From: a bacterium
GTDB lineage: Bacteria; Vulcanimicrobiota; Xenobia; RGZZ01
DNA length: 6,247 nt
Direction: 5' to 3'
Assembly (NCBI GenBank): GCA_021782195.1
Contig: JAJXVI010000158.1
Span: 1-6,247 of the forward strand
The notes under the pieces: model-generated
What the model saw: the letters and a program-made list of their open reading frames with translations, nothing else
Told to the model about the DNA's origin: nothing
Database searches by the model: none
Shown here: positions 5,451 to 6,247 of the stretch, piece by piece
How positions within the stretch are numbered: the first letter of the stretch is position 1
Layout of the letters: every line of letters begins with the position of its first letter
Program-made: the position numbers and the translations under genes

Positions 5451-6247
5451 TCACCCTCCAAGGTTGATGGTCGTGATATAGTTTGCGCTGTCCGCGAGGT
5501 CGTGCGGGTTCGCCCTGGGTCCGATGAGGGCAACTGCAATCCTCGCGGCGGCAAGCGTTGCGCGATGCTCGCCTCGCGGAGCCCCCACCCAGCCGTCCGT
5601 GACCACGAGTGCGCGCCGCACCCGGTTGTCCGACATGTGCCTGGCCACGCAGGCAATGTCGGTGCCGCCGGTCGACTTGCAGACGCCCCGGCGCAACTCG
5701 GCCAGACTCACCTCGGCGACCTGGGTCGAAAACAGATGCACCACCGGATGAACCAGGGGCTCGCAGTCGAGCACCGCGCCATAGAGCGCTCCTCGGATCG
5801 CGTGCACACTGCCGGAGACGTCCAGGTACACGTGCACGCGCTCGCCCGCCGGCACAGTGAGCCGCCAGGGCAGCCGCGCCGTATGGAGCAATGGCTCGAA
5901 GCCCAGGGCCCGCAAGACCGCAGATCGGCGGTCGAGCGAGGGGAGCGGGGTCGTGACCGGGTGGGCGTCGAAATGCGGGCGACGGATCAGGCCGCCCGCC
6001 CCTTCGACCGCCACTTTCCGAATCAGGCTGCGCAACACGCCACGCTTCGAGGGTTGGCGTATCGGCTGGACTCTGGTCTCCTGGAGCGCGTCCGCGAGAG
6101 ACCGCCCGCGGATGGGGTCAGGCGGCTGCGGCCATTCCTCCACGATACCCCGAATGATGTCGAACAACACCGGGGAGCGATTCTCCAGATCTCCCGCCAT
6201 CGCACCCTCCGGGTCGTGGCCTCCGAGCAACGGAACGCCCGCAACCG
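5451..6247 (-). CDS. vWA-domain protein with intact MIDAS, 5' end beyond the window
   Basis: The frame is open to the right edge. A TTG at 6230 is the first possible start seen (259 residues), but five further sense codons precede it and no ribosome binding site is clear, so the gene most likely begins outside. Numbered from that TTG, residues 132-259 form a von Willebrand factor A domain with a complete metal-ion-dependent adhesion site: VYLDVSGSV (134-142, D137, S139 and S141), STGGTDIACVARHM (186-199, the T190/D191 loop) and ALVVTDGWVG (207-216, D212). The preceding 130 residues are basic and helical-looking and not recognised. The layout resembles the VWA-like proteins (DUF2201-type) that usually pair with MoxR-family AAA+ ATPases; no ATPase is within view. 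No signal peptide is visible in the part seen. The TGA at 5453-5451 is two bases from the start of the synthetase homologue. Confidence 0.8.
   Translation of the reverse strand, partial: VAGVPLLGGHDPEGAMAGDLENRSPVLFDIIRGIVEEWPQPPDPIRGRSLADALQETRVQPIRQPSKRGVLRSLIRKVAVEGAGGLIRRPHFDAHPVTTPLPSLDRRSAVLRALGFEPLLHTARLPWRLTVPAGERVHVYLDVSGSVHAIRGALYGAVLDCEPLVHPVVHLFSTQVAEVSLAELRRGVCKSTGGTDIACVARHMSDNRVRRALVVTDGWVGAPRGEHRATLAAARIAVALIGPRANPHDLADSANYITTINLGG
5454..5459 (-). promoter_or_regulatory. Ribosome binding site of the synthetase homologue
   Basis: GGAGGG on the minus strand lies inside the last codons of the vWA gene and five bases before the ATG at 5448. It favours that ATG over the GTG at 5454, which overlaps the site itself, and ties translation of the two genes together. 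Confidence 0.6.

Noticed and set aside
4861..5481. Plus-strand open frame of 206 codons opposite the synthetase homologue
   Set aside because: The minus strand encodes unmistakable AdoMet-synthetase motifs over the same bases, so this frame is a shadow.

Overview
This is a GC-rich bacterial window with strong G/C preference at third codon positions and frequent GTG/TTG starts. No rRNA, tRNA or marker gene is present to fix the taxon. A Gram-negative soil or aquatic lineage such as the myxobacteria or a neighbouring phylum is a guess from style only.

The left half (1-2353, + strand) is a surface-glycan fragment. It holds a GDP-L-fucose synthase-type NAD-dependent epimerase/dehydratase (168-1169), overlapped by the start of a family 2 glycosyltransferase with a C-terminal TPR-like segment (1166-2353). 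The two form a tight operon that would supply and transfer a sugar for O-antigen or exopolysaccharide. The epimerase carries Phe and Ser where the family has the Tyr and Lys of the SDR YxxxK motif. Bases 1-167 may be the end of an upstream gene, but this cannot be settled.

The middle (2354-2783) holds a decayed HNH endonuclease. Its two halves lie in different frames, separated by a single-base shift near 2616, and one expected zinc cysteine is a tyrosine. It has no usable start codon. A perfect extended -10 element (TGTTATAAT, 2389-2397) lies at its head.

The right half (2784-6247, - strand, read right to left) is the unusual part: a co-directional cassette of three genes. First is a vWA-domain protein with a complete MIDAS, running off the right edge. 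Second, starting 2 bases after its stop, is a divergent S-adenosylmethionine synthetase homologue. Third, after about 118 bases, is an unrecognised, tryptophan-rich protein of about 477 codons interrupted by one in-frame TAG at codon 45. In the synthetase homologue the residues that handle ATP and triphosphate are mostly kept, but the two residues expected to hold methionine are lost. A vWA protein coupled to an altered AdoMet-synthetase fold and an unknown partner is the best candidate here for an undescribed system. Its MoxR-type ATPase partner, if there is one, would lie beyond the right edge. The two halves of the window converge at about 2718-2784.
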